Shown here: positions 37,397-49,040 of the stretch, piece by piece
How the letters are laid out: each line of letters begins with the position of its first letter
Numbering within the stretch: the stretch's first letter is position 1
From: Tragulus kanchil
Taxonomy: Eukaryota > Chordata > Mammalia > Artiodactyla > Tragulidae
Length of the DNA stretch: 64,000 nt
Assembly: GCA_022376925.1 (NCBI GenBank)
Contig: JAIOJX010000001.1
Location: forward strand, 40,830,324-40,894,323
Direction: 5' to 3'
Position numbers and translations under genes: made by a program
Notes under the pieces: generated by a model
What the model was told of the DNA's origin: nothing
The model's database searches: none
The model's input: the letters and a program-made list of their open reading frames with translations, nothing else

Positions 37397-38042
37397 CAAT
37401 CCTGTTATGGGGAGAGGCAGTTTTCATTTGAAGTACTTGCTGACAAGGCTGCAACTTTATTAATACAAAGCATGCCGTTTAGCCTTAGGCCCCACATTTT
37501 GGCAGCTGAACAAAATGCAGAAGAGCTTGCAGCTGCCTTTCACGATTGTACTGAGGCCGTCTTCAAGCGCATCTCGAACTTCCAGTATGTGCACAGCTTG
37601 CTGTGTTGAATATGTGAGGGGTAGTAAAGAAATCACAGGCATGACCCATGGCTTTGAAGACTTTACAGTCTAGTCAAGGAAAGAAGATGCAATCAAGAGA
37701 AGAAAAAACGAACTGAAGAAAATTACAAAGCAGTATGCCAACAAGTGCAAACCAAATACAAAGCAGACACAAACTATCTTTGTAAAAGGAACATGTGTTG
37801 ACTGTACAGTAGTAAGTCTGCATTTGGGTGATGTTTTTAGGCATTTTACACTACCCTTTCTGAATTATACAGGATATCACACAGGAAGCTGCATGATGAA
37901 CCACAAAAGATGGAGACAATGTCATCTAGACATGAATTCATACCACTTGTACCCTGTAGCATCTTTCATCTCAGCCATTCTTTTTCAAAGTCCAAGGCCA
38001 GGCCTGCCTCTCACCTTGTTTCTCCCTCAAACTGGACAATGA
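37397..38042 (+). pseudogene. Coding-like stretch, unidentified
   Basis: A frame is open from 37397 to the stop at 37607-37609 and contains AAEQNAEELAAAFHDC and KRISNFQYVH. After a frame change there is a second run, including THGFEDF near 37650. After a stop near 37671 that frame stays open to about 38040 and starts with a lysine/arginine-rich segment. The GC and CpG content of 37500-37600 is higher than the surroundings. I do not recognise the protein, and the minus strand of the same part is also open (37460-37642). It may be an old processed pseudogene or chance. Confidence 0.18.
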
Positions 38043-38191
38043 CTATATCTACGAATTTTGCTTCTCTTGTTCATATTCGGTTTATACCTCTTAAAGCCTT
38101 CTACCTTAATTAGAATTAAAGCTATGGGAAAGTTTCCTGAGCCTGTCTTTTCAGGGTAAAAGGAACCTATTTCTTTAATTCAAGAGCTGCT

Positions 38192-38523
38192 GGACTTGTC
38201 TGGTTGTACAGTGGACAGGAATTCAGTTGCCAAAGCAAGAGGCATGGGTTCGGTTCCTAATCTGGGAAGATTCTACATGCTGTGGAGCAACAAAACTTGT
38301 GCACCACAACTACTGAGCCTGTGCTCTAGAGCGCCTGAGTTGCCAAGCCTGCTTGCCACACCTACTAAAGCCCTCTTCCTAAACTCTAAGCTCTGTAACA
38401 AGAGAAGCTAAGGCAACAAGGAGCCCACATACAACAATAAAGAGTAGCCCCCACTCATGACAATTAGAGAAAGACTGTACGCACTTAAGTTTGGATACCT
38501 AAACTTAAAATGCCAAAAATAAC
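38192..38523 (+). mobile_element. CHR-1-type SINE
   Basis: Diverged full-length copy: ggacttgtctggttgtacag head, 'gggttcggttcctaatctgg' B-box region, 'accacaactactgagcctg', 'taaagagtagcccccact' and an A-rich end near 'tgccaaaaataacc'. Confidence 0.85.
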
Positions 38524-38688
38524 CACTAAGTATCTATGCTTGGAGAGGAGATTGGTGATAATTTCACAAGAAAATCTTAAGGTACAAGTGAAATAAAATG
38601 GCTAGCCTCAGCAAAAACATACAACAACAGAGAAAGAAACAGTGGTAAAGCTTTTTGAGGGAATATAGATAAAATCTGAATTAAGCAA

Positions 38689-40900
38689 GTGCAGTCACGA
38701 GATTGTCATATCTTAGAGTAATATAAGCATAATGATGCAATAAGATATGAAAAAAGGAGGTTGGGAGTTATATGGAAAGCAGTCAGGGCCATTGGTACAG
38801 CTATTATGAAATGCCAGAGTTGGGGTATGAACCCAACTGAACCTGAACCCAAATCCTATACTCTGAACATCTGAACTGTGTCTTTGTTCAAATGGTTGCT
38901 TCTCCCTAGAATGTTCCTTGTCTTTCCCTGTGAAAACCCTATCCTATCTTCAATACCGTAACACCTTGTACCAGCACCTGAGGCTGTCCCACTCTTGACA
39001 ATAACGACTGATACTCGCCTTTCATTGAAGGATCACAGGGGTGCACTTCCCTGGGCTCTTTCCCTAGAAATTTCACAGGCTCTATGATCGAAAATGCCAA
39101 GCAGCCATCCACATTCCTTGGGAGGCCTAGGATACAGGAAAGTTTTTCCAGGGCAAAGTGAGGTCTGGGGACCAGTTGGATCCCTAACATCTTTTTGAAA
39201 AAACATATTTCTGACCCTATCCCATATCTCTTAAATGAAAATCTTTGGCTCCAGGCACAGAAATTTTCAACAAGTACTTCCAGATAATTATGATGTATAA
39301 TAAATTTTGAGAACCAACCATTCTAGTTCTCCTAGAGAGCTGACCAATATGTTAAGCCTTTGTTCGTTTCAACAATTTCATGTCATTAAGCCAGCACAGC
39401 TGACTAATTTTCCTTTTCTTTTCTTTAGCATTATAAAGCAGAGTTGTGAATTGTAATTACTTCATCTGGGGCAAACATCACTGAACAACACCTGCCATCT
39501 CTCCTCTGTTCAGCTGTCCCACTTATGGATCCCCAGTTACACTAGTTTTAGAAAGAATTCTTTGGAAAGATCAACTGAAAAAAAAATTCACAAAAAACAA
39601 AACAAAACAGGAAATCACCCAGTAACAGCTGAATATAGAATTATCCAGTCATAATTCATAGGGAAACAGACATTATATTACAAAGTAAAATTCCATCTGA
39701 GGAATTTTAGAATTGTAATAAGCCAGATTTTCACAATTTCTAAGGATATAAATGCAACTGATTGCATTTCAATATTCTTCTGTTTTTCGATAACGTGCAG
39801 TCAGTTGTCATATCTTAGAGTAATATAAGCATAATGATGCAATAAGATATGAAAAAGGAGGTTGGGAGTTATATGGAAAGCAGTCAGGGCCATTGGTACA
39901 GCTATTATGAAATGCCAGAGTTGGGGTATGAACCCAACTGAACCTGAACCCAAATCCTATACTCTGAACATCTGAACTGTGTCTTTGTTCAAATGGTTGC
40001 TTCTCCCTAGAATGTTCCTTGTCTTTCCCTGTGAAAACCCTATCCTATCTTCAATACCGTAACACCTTGTACCAGCACCTGAGGCTGTCCCACTCTTGAC
40101 AATAACGACTGATACTCGCCTTTCATTGAAGGATCACAGGGGTGCACTTCCCTGGGCTCTTTCCCTAGAAATTTCACAGGCTCTATGATCGAAAATGCCA
40201 AGCAGCCATCCACATTCCTTGGGAGGCCTAGGATACAGGAAAGTTTTTCCAGGGCAAAGTGAGGTCTGGGGACCAGTTGGATCCCTAACATCTTTTTGAA
40301 AAAACATATTTCTGACCCTATCCCATATCTCTTAAATGAAAATCTTTGGCTCCAGGCACAGAAATTTTCAACAAGTACTTCCAGATAATTATGATGTATA
40401 ATAAATTTTGAGAACCAACCATTCTAGTTCTCCTAGAGAGCTGACCAATATGTTAAGCCTTTGTTCGTTTCAACAATTTCATGTCATTAAGCCAGCACAG
40501 CTGACTAATTTTCCTTTTCTTTTCTTTAGCATTATAAAGCAGAGTTGTGAATTGTAATTACTTCATCTGGGGCAAACATCACTGAACAACACCTGCCATC
40601 TCTCCTCTGTTCAGCTGTCCCACTTATGGATCCCCAGTTACACTAGTTTTAGAAAGAATTCTTTGGAAAGATCAACTGAAAAAAAAATTCACAAAAAGAA
40701 AAACAAAACAGGAAATCACCCAGTAACAGCTGAATATAGAATTATCCAGTCATAATTCATAGGGAAACAGACATTATATTACAAAGTAAAATTCCATCTG
40801 AGGAATTTTAGAATTGTAATAAGCCAGATTTTCACAATTTCTAAGGATATAAATGCAACTGATTGCAGTGTGTACAAATATTCTTCTGTTTTTCGATAAC
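38689..40900. repeat. Direct duplication 10, about 1.1 kb unit
   Basis: Copies lie at 38689-39794 and 39795-40900 and abut. The clearly matching part of copy 2 starts at 39805, and its first ten bases gtgcagtcag are an erroneous version of gtgcagtcacgaga upstream of copy 1. Copy 1 near its end (tttca at 39767) also differs from copy 2 (gtgtgtaca at 40868). Errors concentrate at the ends of the units. An L2-like fragment (about 38880-38960) is duplicated within it. Confidence 0.96.
38880..38960 (+). mobile_element. L2-like fragment
   Basis: 'tctttgttcaaatggttgct' and 'ccctagaatgttccttgtc' resemble the L2 segment with ctcaaatgtcacct and ctggaatgctcttc. Short and diverged. Duplicate at about 39981-40061. 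Confidence 0.4.
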
Positions 40901-40909
40901 AAAGGAAGA

Positions 40910-40949
40910 GTCTCTGGCCATACCACCCTGAACGTGCCCGATCTCATCT
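40910..40949 (+). pseudogene. 5S rRNA 5' fragment, tailless retrocopy
   Basis: Reads gtctctggccataccaccct then gaacgtgcccgatctcatct, matching roughly the first 40 nt of vertebrate 5S rRNA (gtctacggccataccaccct gaacgcgcccgatctcgtct) with about three substitutions. The rest of 5S is missing and there is no poly-A. It is flanked by near-identical direct repeats, gataacaaaggaag at about 40895-40908 and gataacaaagaaag at 40950-40963. This fits L1-mediated integration of a truncated or internally primed 5S transcript. Non-functional: both the internal control region and the 3' half are absent. Confidence 0.85.
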
Positions 40950-41446
40950 GATAACAAAGAAAGAAGCAAAAAATAACTTGTTTTGGAAATGAGGAGAGGC
41001 ATTACCAATTGTAAAATCATAATGGATTGAATAACTGTTGCCCACAAATATCCCTTAATTCTTAGAACCATAATTCAGCAGCCTCCTCTTTCCTGTTGGA
41101 GGAAAGTGACACATTTTCCCTATAGCTGCCAACCACTCCCATGAAATGTATGCACTGAGTCCCTCAATATTATATTTATTCAATATTTTGCAGGAATACT
41201 TATTCAACACAAATATGCATGCACACATATCTTGATAGGATGACTCAGTACCTTATTATAGATTCATAATTAATATTTTGGTCTATTAAGTGTTCTGAAC
41301 TTCTATTTATTTTATTGTAATATCAGAATTTTTCATATAGCATTTGCACATTAGCCCCCATGAGAGATAGGAATATACCTTATGTTTAACTCAGTGACTT
41401 TTAGAAGTAGTAGATTCCTAATGTTCAGTAGACCAATAGCAATTAT

Positions 41447-41690
41447 CATTATTATTATTATTTTGGCCACTATTGATCTTTCACTTATTTATTTTCATCT
41501 ACCTTTGTTCGTTGGCCTGTGTGGGCCTCCCATCGCAGTGGCCTTGCTCACCCCAGACCTCTGGCTTGGTAGTTGGATACATCAGTCCAGCCGCTCCATG
41601 GCACGTGGGATCTTTCCTGGCCAGGGATTGAACTGGCACCCCTTGTACTTCAAGGTGGTGTCCTTACCCACTGGACCACCAGGGAAGCCC
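41447..41690 (-). mobile_element. CHR-2-like SINE, short form (copy d)
   Basis: Antisense: 'ttggccactattgatctttc', 'gttggatacatcagtccagc', 'ggccagggattgaactgg', ending ccagggaagccc. Target-site duplication aatagcaattat at 41435-41446 and 41691-41702 (12 bp). The left end is (att)n rather than poly-T. Duplicated at 42527-42770. Confidence 0.92.
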
Positions 41691-41781
41691 AATAGCAATT
41701 ATTTGTTGCTGTTGTTGAGTCACTATGTCATGTACTACTAGTGAGAATGCAGACTGATGCTCATACTCAATAGCATACTTA

Positions 41782-41984
41782 CAGTTGTTTAATCACCAAG
41801 TCGTGTCCGACTCTTTGTGAGCCCATGGACTGTAGCCTTCCAGACTCCTCTGTCCATGGGATTTCTCAGGCAAGAATATTGAAGTGGGTTGCCATCTCTT
41901 TCTCCAGGGGATCTTTCCAACCCGGGGATCAAGCCCATATCTCCTGCATTGGCAGGTGGATTCTTTACTACTGAGCCACTGTAA
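41782..41984 (-). mobile_element. Bov-tA SINE, antisense
   Basis: 'aagtcgtgtccgactctttg', 'gggatttctcaggcaagaat', 'atctcctgcattggcaggtg' and 'ctactgagccact' are antisense Bov-tA landmarks. Duplicated at 42860-43062. Confidence 0.92.
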
Positions 41985-43820
41985 TAGTACTTCCATTTAG
42001 TAATAAAAAAATTTACCCTAAGTCTCCAGTGACCTCAGGTGAAGCGTAACTTTGAAATAGTGTCAACTGTTTCACTATCGTGAATAAAAATGAGGAAGTT
42101 GTTCCTATCTGGGTAGCAACATGAAATTTTTTAAAATGGTAAAAATGGAGACTGGCTGATATACATGGTTTCATTTACCCTGAAGAACTTTCTAATAGCT
42201 ATTTATACTCCAAACATATCTAGTTATGTTTAGTTTAAGGAACCTCCGCACAGTTTTCCATAGTGGCTGTAAAAACTTTAATTTCAACACAAATATGCAT
42301 GCACACATATCTTGATAGGATGACTCAGTACCTTATTATAGATTCATAATTAATATTTTGGTCTATTAAGTGTTCTGAACTTCTATTTATTTTATTGTAA
42401 TATCAGAATTTTTCATATAGCATTTGCACATTAGCCCCCATGAGAGATAGGAATATACCTTATGTTTAACTCAGTGACTTTTAGAAGTAGTAGATTCCTA
42501 ATGTTCAGTAGACCAATAGCAATTATCATTATTATTATTATTTTGGCCACTATTGATCTTTCACTTATTTATTTTCATCTACCTTTGTTCGTTGGCCTGT
42601 GTGGGCCTCCCATCGCAGTGGCCTTGCTCACCCCAGACCTCTGGCTTGGTAGTTGGATACATCAGTCCAGCCGCTCCATGGCACGTGGGATCTTTCCTGG
42701 CCAGGGATTGAACTGGCACCCCTTGTACTTCAAGGTGGTGTCCTTACCCACTGGACCACCAGGGAAGCCCAATAGCAATTATTTGTTGCTGTTGTTGAGT
42801 CACTATGTCATGTACTACTAGTGAGAATGCAGACTGATGCTCATACTCAAGCATACTTACAGTTGTTTAATCACCAAGTCGTGTCCGACTCTTTGTGAGC
42901 CCATGGACTGTAGCCTTCCAGACTCCTCTGTCCATGGGATTTCTCAGGCAAGAATATTGAAGTGGGTTGCCATCTCTTTCTCCAGGGGATCTTTCCAACC
43001 CGGGGATCAAGCCCATATCTCCTGCATTGGCAGGTGGATTCTTTACTACTGAGCCACTGTAATAGTACTTCCATTTAGTAATAAAAAAATTTACCCTAAG
43101 TCTCCAGTGACCTCAGGTGAAGCGTAACTTTGAAATAGTGTCAACTGTTTCACTATCGTGAATAAAAATGAGGAAGTTGTTCCTATCTGGGTAGCAACAT
43201 GAAATTTTTTAAAATGGTAAAAATGGAGACTGGCTGATATACATGGTTTCATTTACCCTGAAGAACTTTCTAATAGCTATTTATACTCCAAACATATCTA
43301 GTTATGTTTAGTTTAAGGAACCTCCGCACAGTTTTCCATAGTGGCTGTAACAATTTACATTTCCAACAGTGCAGGAGGGTTCTCTTCTCTCCACACCCTC
43401 TCCAGCATTTACTGTTTGCGGACTTTTTGATGATAGCCATCCTGACTGGTGTGAGGTGGTATCTCACTGTAGTTTTAGTTTGCATTTCTCTAATAACTAG
43501 CAATTTTGAACATCTTTCATGTGCCTGTTGGCTATCTGCATGTTCTCTTTAGAGAAATGTCTTTTGAGGTCTTCTGCCCACTTTTTGAGTGGGCTGTTTG
43601 TTTTGATGCTACTGAGTGTCATAAGATGTTTGTAAATTTTGCAGATGAATCCCTTATCAGTCACATCATGTGCAATATTTTCTCCTAGTCTGTGGGTTGC
43701 CTTTTTGTTTTATTTTTTCCTTGCCTGTACAAAAGCTTTTGAGTTTAAATAGATCCCATTTGTTTATTTTTGCTTTTATTTCCATTATTCTGGAAGATGG
43801 ATCAAAAAAAGATCTTGCTG

Positions 43821-44100
43821 GGCTTCCCTGGTGGTCCAGCGGGTAAAGACACTCCTTGTGGTGAAAGGGGCAATGGTCCGATACCTGGCCTGGAAAGATC
43901 CCACGTGCCGCAGAGCAGCTGGACTGATGTGTCCAATTACCAAGCCAGTGCTCTGGAGCACATGTGCCCAGAGCCGGTGCTCTGCAACGAGAGTCAGGCC
44001 ACTGCAATGGGAGGCCCACACAGTCCAAAGAACAAAGATGGATGAAAATAGATAAGTGAAAGACCAATAGAAGTGGCCAAAAAATTAAAAAAAAAAAAAA
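43821..44100 (+). mobile_element. CHR-2-like SINE, short form (copy e), nested in L1
   Basis: 'ggcttccctggtggtccagc', 'gctggactgatgtgtccaat' and 'gaccaatagaagtggcc', with a short A-rich tail and no GC-rich block. Target-site duplication aaaaaaagatcttgctg ends at 43820 and again at 44110, inside L1 sequence. Confidence 0.92.
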
Positions 44101-44427
44101 GATCTTGCTGTGATTTATGTCAGAGAGTGTTCTGCTTATGTTTTCCTCTAAGAGTTTTATTGTGTGCAGTCTAACATTTAGGTCTCTAATCCATTTTGAG
44201 CTTACTTTTTTGTATGGAGTTAGGGAATGATCTAATTTCATTCTTTTACATGTGGCTGTCCAGTTATCCCAGTACCATTTGTCCAAGCCTGGGCCTATAT
44301 CCAGAGAAAGACATGGCCCGACGAGATACATGCTCCCCAGTGTTCACTGGAGCACTGTTTGCAATAGCTGAGACATGGAAATAACCTGAAATGTCCATCA
44401 ACAGAGGAATGGATAAAGAAGATGTGG

Positions 44428-44445
44428 GGTGTGTGTGTGTGTATG

Positions 44446-44496
<51 letters not shown>
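44428..44496. repeat. (TG)n(TA)n microsatellite
   Basis: A (TG) run at 44428-44442 leads into (TA)n at 44451-44496. It lies at the L1 position normally reading tacatatatacaatggaat, so it grew from the L1's own TA-rich motif. Confidence 0.9.
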
Positions 44497-44500
<4 letters not shown>

Positions 44501-45249
44501 AGATATTATTCAGTCATTCAAAAGAATGAAATAAGGCCATTTGCAGCAATTTGGATGGACCTATAGAGTGTCATACTGAGTGAAGTAAGTCAGACAGAGA
44601 AGGAGAAATATCATATGACATCTCCTTTTGTGTGAATTCTAAAAAGAAACGATACAAATGAACTAATTTACAAAACAGAAACTCACAAACTGAGTAAAGG
44701 AACTCATGGGTGTGGCGGGGGATGGTTGGGGACTTTGGGAAAGTCAAATACACACCGTCATGTTTGAAATGGATAACCTACCAAAAGCTATTGTACAGCA
44801 CATGGAACTCTGCTCAATGTTATGGACCAGCCTGGATGGGAGGGGGCTCAGGGGGAGAATGGATCCATGGATATGTATGGCCAAGCCCCTTCACTGGTCA
44901 CCTGAAACTACCACGAAATTGTTAATCAGTTATACCCCAATAAAAGTGTTTTCAGTGTAAACAAACAAAAAAAAACCCAACAAAAAAACCCAAACATATC
45001 TGCTTAACTTTGTGCACTTTTTAAGCAATAACCAATTATTTCACTATCCTTGAGAGGAAGTAATAATATATATGATATAAACAAGACTGTGTCCTCTCCC
45101 ATTTAATGACATACTATGGTTTGGTAGTTAATGTGCTATAGTATTATCATTAAAAAGAATTCAGTTTTAAATCTTATCTATAGCTTTTACTCTAGCCTTA
45201 TTATATTGTATAAGTCAGCAAACTTTAAACATCATATTTTATCTTCTGT

Positions 45250-45420
45250 AAATACAGAAAATAGTAATAGAAATTTTATAATTTTGAGGACCAAATAAAT
45301 AAATGGAATGATTCATGAAATTAATCAATGTAAGGAATATATTACACTATGCCTGACAAAATAAGCACTCAATATAAATGTTAGCTGCTACTGTTATTAT
45401 CATTACTATTACTACTCTTA
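45250..45420 (+). mobile_element. MIR-like SINE 3' part
   Basis: 'actatgcctgacaaaataag' then 'cactcaatataaatgttagc' and (attact)-rich sequence match the degraded MIR terminus (gtgcctggcacatagtaagtgctcaataaatgttagct). Confidence 0.6.
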
Positions 45421-45429
45421 TTATAATTA

Positions 45430-46530
45430 AGCTTGTGGCTAATTTTTGTGTTTGGTATAAGATAGGGGTCTAGTCTCATTCTTTTATATGTGAATATCCA
45501 ATTTCCTTGGCATCACTTATTGAAGAGACTGTCTTTTCTCCAACCGAGCAATTCACATTGCCTTGTGAAATATTAGTTAACCATATGCAATTATTTATTT
45601 ATGGGTTCTCAATTTTTTTCCACTGGTCTATGGACCATATTATTTTGATTATTATAGGTGTGTAATATACTTTGATGTCAGAAAATATGATGCCTCCAAC
45701 TTTGTTCTTCTTTCTGAGAATTGGTTTGGCTACTCAGGGTCTTGTGTGGTTCCACACAAATTTCAGGATTATTTTTTCTGATTCTGTAAAAAATACTATT
45801 GGCATCATGATTTGAATTACATTGAATCTGTAGATGGCTTTAAGTAATATGGATATTCTAACAATATCAATTCTTTCAATCTATGAACACAGGCTATCTT
45901 TCCATTTGTTTGCATCTTTTTTGATTTATCAGTGTTCATATAGTATTAAATATAGAGATTTTTTCACCTCCTTGGTTAGATGTATTCCTACATATTTTGT
46001 TGTTTTGTTGCTATCATGAATGGGATCATTTCATTATTGTTTTTCAGATCATCTGTTGCTACTGTATAGAAACACAACTGATTTTTATTTGTTGATTTTG
46101 CATCCTACAACTTTACTGATTTAATTGAATAGATCTAAGATTTTGGTGAAGTCTTTAGGATTTTCTCTATAAAATGTTTCATTAGCAAACAAAGACAAAT
46201 TAATCAAAGAAAAATAGATCAAGGTGTGAAATGGGAGAATTAGATGAAGGTGATCACAAATTTCCGGTTCCAAGATAAGTGCTGGAGATGTAATGTACAA
46301 CATGATAAAAATAATTACATAGCTGTAGAGCATATTTGAAAGTTGCCAAGAGAGTAAATCCTAAATATTCTAATCACAAGGAAAAAGTACATCGGTACAC
46401 CTGTGAGGTAATAGATTCTAACTAATTGTGGTAATCATTTCATAATGTATGTATATCAAGACATTATGCTACATACCTTAAACTTATATTATCCATATAT
46501 TTTATTATATCTCAATAAAACTGAAAAATA
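45430..46530. mobile_element. Old L1 composite: antisense ORF2 followed by sense L1MA 3' UTR
   Basis: 45430-46150 is antisense L1 ORF2, diverged (attgaagagactgtcttttc, cattgaatctgtagatggct, catcctacaactttactgat). From about 46180 sense L1 3' UTR follows: 'ggagatgtaatgtacaacat', 'atttgaaagttgccaagaga', 'tatatctcaataaaactga'. An antisense block then a sense 3' end could be another 5' inversion. I could not find target-site duplications, so two separate insertions remain possible. Its 3' end is repeated at 47519-47630 through duplication 12. Confidence 0.7.
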
Positions 46531-48614
46531 ATTTTTGGTAATAACATTTTGCCTTCATCGTATATTTCTGAAGATTTCATAGATTGTAACCAATTAGATA
46601 GAATGTAATTGGTTATATGAACATTTAACTTACATCTTACTTGAGTTACACATTGGAAAAAAAATCCTAAGTGAGAAGTAAATGTAATCTAGATCAGCAG
46701 TCCCATACATTTTTGGCACCACGGACTGCTGCAGTGGGTGGGGTGGGGCAGTGGTTTGGGGATGATTCAAGTGCATTACATTTAATGTTCAATATATTAC
46801 TATTACTATTACATCAGCTCCACTTTGGATTATCAGAGATTAGATCCTAGAGTTTTGGGACCCCTGAACTAGAACATTAAGGAGAGATGAGCAAAATAAC
46901 AATAAAAACTAAGATTATTTTGTTTGATTTATGCCATATTATATTTTCCTCATTCCTTAAGTCACCTATAAGACACCCCCAACTAAAAATAAAAATAAAT
47001 TCTAAAAATAAAAATGGTTCAGATGATGAAGGAAAACAGATGTATGGTGAGATTAGTAGATACTTACCTTGATTAAAAAAAGAAAGGAAAAGAAAAAGAA
47101 AACTATACTACTTTTCCATTTTATTTTTATCTTTATGTTTCCAAGTTTAAACTTGATTTCTGAACGTATCAGCATAGCTGCTTATATTTTTATGTACTTT
47201 ATTTGAATTTAGAGTTTAATAATTTTGCTTCTGTCATTAATTATATTTGCAATGTGAGTTCCTTTATCTTTACTAATCACTGGTGGACTCTGCTGTTTTT
47301 ATGTTAGATTTTCATTACACATTTTGACTAAAGAAGTAAAAAAAAGAAAAAAAAGGAAATGAAGAAATGATTCTATAGTCTATATATTGAAATCCATTTC
47401 AATGAACCATTAACAAATTTCTGCATGAGTAAGCATGCATATTAAATGCCTGACCGAAAAACAATACTGTTGCCCAAGAGAGTCATAGAATTAGACTAGC
47501 CAAAAGCACATTAGTAATTTCTAACTAATTGTGGTAATCATTTCATAATGTATTATCAAGACATTATGCTACATACCTTAAACTTATATGTTCGATATAT
47601 TTTATTATATCTCAATAAAGCTGAAAAATAATTTTTGGTAATAACATTTTGCCTTCATCGTATATTTCTGAAGATTTCATAGATTGTAACCAATTAGATA
47701 GAATGTAATTGGTTATATGAACATTTAACTTACATCTTACTTGAGTTACACATTGGAAAAAAAATCCTAAGTGAGAAGTAAATGTAATCTAGATCAGCAG
47801 TCCCATACATTTTTGGCACCACGGACTGCTGCAGTGGGGTGGGGGTGGGGCAGTGGTTTGGGGATGATTCAAGTGCATTACATTTAATGTTCAATATATT
47901 ACTATTACTATTACATCAGCTCCACTTTGGATTATCAGAGATTAGATCCTAGAGTTTTGGGACCCCTGAACTAGAACATTAAGGAGAGATGAGCAAAATA
48001 ACAATAAAAACTAAGATTATTTTGTTTGATTTATGCCATATTATATTTTCCTCATTCCTTAAGTCACCTATAAGACACCCCCAACTAAAAATAAAAATAA
48101 ATTCTAAAAATAAAAATGGTTCAGATGATGAAGGAAAACAGATGTATGGTGAGATTAGTAGATACTTACCTTGATTAAAAAAAGAAAGGAAAAGAAAAAG
48201 AAAACTATACTACTTTTCCATTTTATTTTTATCTTTATGTTTCCAAGTTTAAACTTGATTTCTGAACGTATCAGCATAGCTGCTTATATTTTTATGTACT
48301 TTATTTGAATTTAGAGTTTAATAATTTTGCTTCTGTCATTAATTATATTTGCAATGTGAGTTCCTTTATCTTTACTAATCACTGGTGGACTCTGCTGTTT
48401 TTATGTTAGATTTTCATTACACATTTTGACTAAAGAAGTAAAAAAAAGAAAAAAAAGGAAATGAAGAAATGATTCTATAGTCTATATATTGAAATCCATT
48501 TCAATGAACCATTAACAAATTTCTGCATGAGTAAGCATGCATATTAAATGCCTGACCGAAAAACAATACTGTTGCCCAAGAGAGTCATAGAATTAGACTA
48601 GCCATGCACATTAG
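46416..48614. repeat. Direct duplication 12, about 1.1 kb unit
   Basis: Copies lie at 46416-47514 and 47519-48614 with a 4-bp spacer. Differences cluster in the first 100 bp of copy 2 (aatgtatgtatatcaag versus aatgtattatcaag; ttatccatat versus tgttcgatat) and in the G-run near 46735/47833. Clustering of errors at the start of copy 2 fits a poor read end. Confidence 0.96.
46695..46866. mobile_element. hAT-type non-autonomous DNA transposon
   Basis: Ends cagcagtccc and gggacccctg resemble the CAGNGGTCCCC-type inverted termini of mammalian hAT elements, and the inside begins 'tttttggcaccacggactg'. Flanking 8-mers atctagat and aactagaa agree at six of eight positions, as expected for an old 8-bp target-site duplication. 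About 170 bp, no coding. Duplicated at 47795-47968. Confidence 0.6.
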
Positions 48615-48835
48615 AATGCTAGAATTTTATGACTCCCAAGCAATTAATTTTTGAACAAGGGAGATTTACACACTCTGTTGTGGAAAAAAAAAAAAACCTG
48701 ACATCTAATCAAAAAAGCAGTCAGCATGAAACTAAGTAATGAAATAGACAAATACAACAGGAACTAAGAATGAACTATTTCAAAAATTATAATTAAAACA
48801 TTTTACAAATAGTATATTTTATGAAATAATACAGT

Positions 48836-49040
48836 AGACCTAGGTGGCTCAGGTGGTAAAGAATCCACCTCCAAGGCAGGAGACCGGTGTTCAATCCCTG
48901 GGTCAGGAAGATCCCCTGGGTAAAGGAATGGCTACCCACCCCATTATTCTTTCCTGGGAAATCCCATGGACAGAAAAGCCTAATGAGCTACAGTCTGTGG
49001 GGTTGCAAAGAGTCAGATATGACGACTTTCATTTTCACTT
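48836..49040 (+). mobile_element. Bov-tA SINE
   Basis: 'ggtggctcaggtggtaaaga', 'gtcaggaagatcccctgggt', 'ctacagtctgtggggttgca' and a 'gacgactttcattttcact' 3' end. Duplicated at 49937-50141. Confidence 0.9.

Larger units (their letters stand above)
41203..43350. repeat. Direct duplication 11, about 1.07 kb unit
   Basis: Copies lie at 41203-42272 and 42283-43350. One 2-bp difference (ctcaatagcatac versus ctcaagcatac). After 42272 copy 1 reads aaaaactttaatttcaac where copy 2 continues caatttacatttccaac, again a degraded reading at the unit end. Each copy contains two SINEs and ends at the beginning of an L1. Confidence 0.97.
43300..44989 (+). mobile_element. LINE-1 with 5' inversion and target-site duplications
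   Basis: Bases 43300 to about 44288 are antisense L1 ORF2: 'gtttaaggaacctccgcaca', 'ggtgtgaggtggtatctcac' and 'acatgtggctgtccagttat'. At about 44289 it switches to sense L1 (gcctatatccagagaaagac) only some tens of bases downstream in L1 coordinates, then continues through ORF2 and the 3' UTR to an A-rich tail. Target-site duplications ccaaacatatct flank the whole element at 43288-43299 and 44990-45001. This proves a single insertion with a twin-priming inversion. It carries a nested SINE (43821-44100) and a (TA)n at 44451-44496. The first part is also present at about 42220-42272 because of duplication 11. Confidence 0.93.

Noticed and set aside
43666..44331. 221-codon minus-strand open frame, the longest in the window
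   Set aside because: It runs from antisense L1 ORF2 ([19 protein letters not shown]) across the nested SINE into more L1. It is a chance open mosaic, not a gene.
46887..48174. Pair of identical 61-codon frames as a tandem gene pair
   Set aside because: They lie in the two copies of duplication 12, in AT-rich sequence, and resemble no protein.
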